In this document: one piece after another, positions 62,091-64,000 of the stretch
Numbering within the stretch: position 1 is the stretch's first letter
Layout of the letters: each line of letters starts with the position of its first letter
Assembly (NCBI RefSeq): GCF_016925495.1
Contig: NZ_CP070491.1
Span: forward strand, 2,108,001 to 2,172,000
Direction of reading: 5' to 3'
Length of the DNA stretch: 64,000 bases
Origin: Methylococcus sp. EFPC2
GTDB lineage: Bacteria > Pseudomonadota > Gammaproteobacteria > Methylococcales > Methylococcaceae
Position numbers and translations under genes: made by a program
The notes under the pieces: generated by a model
Database searches by the model: none
What the model saw: only the letters and a program-made list of their open reading frames with translations
What the model was told of the DNA's origin: nothing

Positions 62091-63089
62091 ATGACGATCC
62101 GGCCTTCGGAGTTTCAGTCCTTGCGTATCTACCTCGCCCCCATGGAGGGCCTGCTCGACCACATCCTGCGCGACGTGTTGACCCGCCTCGGCGGCGTCGA
62201 CATCTGCGTGACGGAGTTCCTGCGCGTGTCGGGCAGCCTGCAACCGCCGCGCAGCTTCCTGCGCATTGCGCCCGAGCTGGAAAACGGCAGCCTGACGCAC
62301 AGCGGAGTCCCGGTGCGGGTGCAACTGCTCGGCTCGGATCCGCATTTCATGGCCCAGAACGCGGCCCGGCTGGCGACGCTGAAGCCGACCGGCATCGATC
62401 TGAATTTCGGCTGCCCGGCGAAAACGGTGAACCGGCACCAGGGCGGCGCCATCCTCCTGCGCGAACCCGAGCGGCTCTACGCCGTGGTTTCCGCCGTCCG
62501 CGCCGCCATCCCGCCGGATATGCTGCTCAGCGCCAAGATGCGCCTGGGCTACGACGATCCGCATCGGGCCGTGGACTGCGCCCGGGCCATCAGGGCCGGC
62601 GGAGCGGGAGAACTGGTGGTGCATGCACGCACCAAGGAAGACGGTTATCGTCCGCCGGCTTACTGGGAGCGGATCGCGCCGATCAAGGCGGCGGTCAACA
62701 TCCCGGTCGTCGCCAACGGCGAGATCTGGACCGCCGAGGATTATCAGCGCTGCCGGGACATTTCGGGCGTGGACGATGCGATGCTGGGCCGGGGTGCGGT
62801 GGCCAACCCCGGATTGGCCCGGACGATCAAGCACGGCCAGGATGCCAGGGTGTCCTGGTCGGAACTGCAACCGCTGCTGCTGGAGTTTTGGCGTCTGGTT
62901 GGCCGGCATGTGCAAGTCAAATACCGTTGCGGGCGCATGAAGCAATGGTTGAATTATCTGCGCCGCACCTATCCCGAAGCGGAGCGTGCCTATCAAAACC
63001 TGCGCACGGTGGTCGATCCGCTCGACCTGGAGCGCAAGCTGTTCGGCGCCTGCCTTCCGCGCTTGGAAATAGCGGTCGACCCCGTTTGA
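62091..63089 (+). CDS. dusC: tRNA-dihydrouridine synthase DusC-like
   Basis: The 332-residue FMN-dependent TIM-barrel enzyme reduces a specific uridine of tRNA (U16 in the DusC class) to dihydrouridine. It has Leu-Ala-Pro-Met-Glu-Gly (FMN site), Asn-Phe-Gly-Cys-Pro-Ala-Lys-Thr-Val-Asn (catalytic Cys108), Val-His-Ala-Arg-Thr-Lys and Asn-Gly-Glu-Ile-Trp. The Met-Glu-Gly and Cys-Pro-Ala-Lys-Thr-Val-Asn-Arg-His wording is typical of DusC rather than DusA/B. It is divergent from the ABC exporter. Confidence 0.92.
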   Translation: MTIRPSEFQSLRIYLAPMEGLLDHILRDVLTRLGGVDICVTEFLRVSGSLQPPRSFLRIAPELENGSLTHSGVPVRVQLLGSDPHFMAQNAARLATLKPTGIDLNFGCPAKTVNRHQGGAILLREPERLYAVVSAVRAAIPPDMLLSAKMRLGYDDPHRAVDCARAIRAGGAGELVVHARTKEDGYRPPAYWERIAPIKAAVNIPVVANGEIWTAEDYQRCRDISGVDDAMLGRGAVANPGLARTIKHGQDARVSWSELQPLLLEFWRLVGRHVQVKYRCGRMKQWLNYLRRTYPEAERAYQNLRTVVDPLDLERKLFGACLPRLEIAVDPV

Positions 63090-63096
63090 GCTCCCG

Positions 63097-64000
63097 ATGG
63101 AAAGACTGACTCGAGACAGCCTCGCCGAGCATCTGCTGCAACACATGCCGGTTGCCGCCTTCGTGCTGGATGCCCGGCATCGCGTGGTGATCTGGAACAA
63201 AGCCTGCGAACAACTGACGGGCATCGCGGCCGCGGAAATGTTGGGCACGAATGGCCACTGGCGGGGCTTTTACACCGAGGAGCGGCCTTGCCTCGCCGAT
63301 CTCTTGCTCGACGACAGCCTGGGGGACGCCGCCGGCCTCTATGAATTGAGCCGGGATGGCATCGCCGGCAGCGCCACCCGTCACACGGAAAACTGGTGCC
63401 TGATGCCCGACGGGCGCAAGCTTTATCTGGTTATCGACGCCGGCGCCATCACCGACGAGCGGGGCGAAATCATCGCGGTCGTGGAGACCCAGCGCGACCG
63501 GACGGAACAAAGACTGGCGATGCAGGCCTTGAGCGACAGCGAGCGGCGCATCTCCTCCATCCTGGATTCCGCGATGGATGCCATCGTGACCATAGACCGG
63601 GATCATAAAATCACCCTGTTCAATGCCGCCGCAGCCCGCATATTCCGCTGTGCGGCCGATTTCGCCCTCGGCCAGCCCATAGATCGCTTCATCGCCGCGC
63701 ACTGCCGCGCGCTGTTCGAACAGTTCGTCGACTTCGACACCTCGTCACGCAAATCCTGGGCCCCCGAAGGACTCACCGCGCGCCGCGCCGACGGGGAGGA
63801 ATTCCCCATCGAGGCGACTTTTTCGCCGCTGGAAGCGGGGGGGCAAAAACTCTACACCCTCATCCTGCGCGACGTGAACGACCGACGGCTGGCCGAGGAA
63901 AGACTGGACAAGCTACAGCGGGAAAAAGGCTATCTGCAGGAAGTGCTCAACGACGAGCACAATCCGGACGATTTCGTCAGCGGTTCCCGGGAGATGCGGG
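63097..64000 (+). CDS. PAS-domain regulator, 5' part (probable sigma-54 activator)
   Basis: The first 301 codons are present and open to the window end. Two PAS domains (about 10-130 and 145-260) precede a linker coiled coil. The last visible residues, Glu-Val-Leu-Asn-Asp-Glu-His...Phe-Val-Ser-Gly-Ser-Arg-Glu-Met-Arg, match the lead-in to a sigma-54-interaction AAA+ domain. The complete protein is therefore probably an NtrC-family activator without a receiver domain. A PAS histidine kinase is less likely. It starts seven bases after dusC and may be co-transcribed. Confidence 0.78.
   Translation, partial: MERLTRDSLAEHLLQHMPVAAFVLDARHRVVIWNKACEQLTGIAAAEMLGTNGHWRGFYTEERPCLADLLLDDSLGDAAGLYELSRDGIAGSATRHTENWCLMPDGRKLYLVIDAGAITDERGEIIAVVETQRDRTEQRLAMQALSDSERRISSILDSAMDAIVTIDRDHKITLFNAAAARIFRCAADFALGQPIDRFIAAHCRALFEQFVDFDTSSRKSWAPEGLTARRADGEEFPIEATFSPLEAGGQKLYTLILRDVNDRRLAEERLDKLQREKGYLQEVLNDEHNPDDFVSGSREMR

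Noticed and set aside
1-64000. CRISPR arrays, tRNA or rRNA genes
   Set aside because: I saw no regularly spaced direct repeats, and no cloverleaf or rRNA-like sequence in the intergenic spaces. A covariance-model scan would be decisive.

Overview
The window is high-GC DNA that reads like a gammaproteobacterial chromosome. The flagellar order flhA-flhF-flhG-fliA-motC-motD, the DusC-type tRNA enzyme, FolE2 and the bufferin operon all fit that. A methanotroph-like member of the Methylococcales is my best guess. It rests on family resemblance only, because no methane oxidation gene is present to prove it.

Positions 1-7,600 look like an accessory region. They hold two REP-like palindromes, an orphan CHAT-fold (caspase-like) protein, a small zinc-ribbon membrane protein, and a large patatin-like phospholipase gene split by an IS256-family element. 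Both 9-bp target duplications are intact. Removing the element and one duplication restores one 703-codon reading frame. The transposase has Gly where the family normally has its first catalytic Asp.

Positions 7,655-13,495 are a tightly coupled six-gene biosynthetic operon. It encodes a flavin halogenase-like enzyme, a membrane methyltransferase, a free carrier protein, a stand-alone condensation-fold acyltransferase, an adenylating enzyme and an acyl-CoA-dehydrogenase-like flavoenzyme. The set matches the prolyl-to-pyrrolyl carrier module of pyoluteorin and prodigiosin pathways, with unusual extra partners. The adenylation gene carries a REP-like element within its coding frame.

Positions 14,186-21,845 are the flagellar block: export gate FlhA, placement GTPase FlhF and its ATPase FlhG, sigma-28, a MotC/MotD stator pair and two small accessory proteins. 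Positions 21,853-30,187 hold folE2, an MlaC/HpnM-like lipid-binding protein, a secreted beta-helix protein, a DUF2490 outer membrane protein and the aminoacyl-phosphatidylglycerol pair mprF-acvB. Positions 30,184-45,365 hold an RND pump without an adaptor, an orphan TonB, an aldo/keto reductase, an unknown lipoprotein/exported protein pair, an ACP-AMP ligase-PlsC fusion, a giant AsmA/DUF748 protein and a phosphotransferase.

Positions 45,582-51,566 are a two-component pair: a very large CHASE-PAS hybrid kinase and an HD-GYP response regulator. Positions 52,537-57,001 encode an EmrAB-TolC-like tripartite pump. Positions 57,140-60,170 are a bufferin (copper-handling RiPP) locus: bufA-bufB-bufC, divergent from an ECF sigma/anti-sigma pair, with a strong hairpin between bufA and bufB. 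The window ends with an ABC exporter, dusC and the start of a PAS-containing regulator cut by the window edge. No tRNA, rRNA or CRISPR array was seen.
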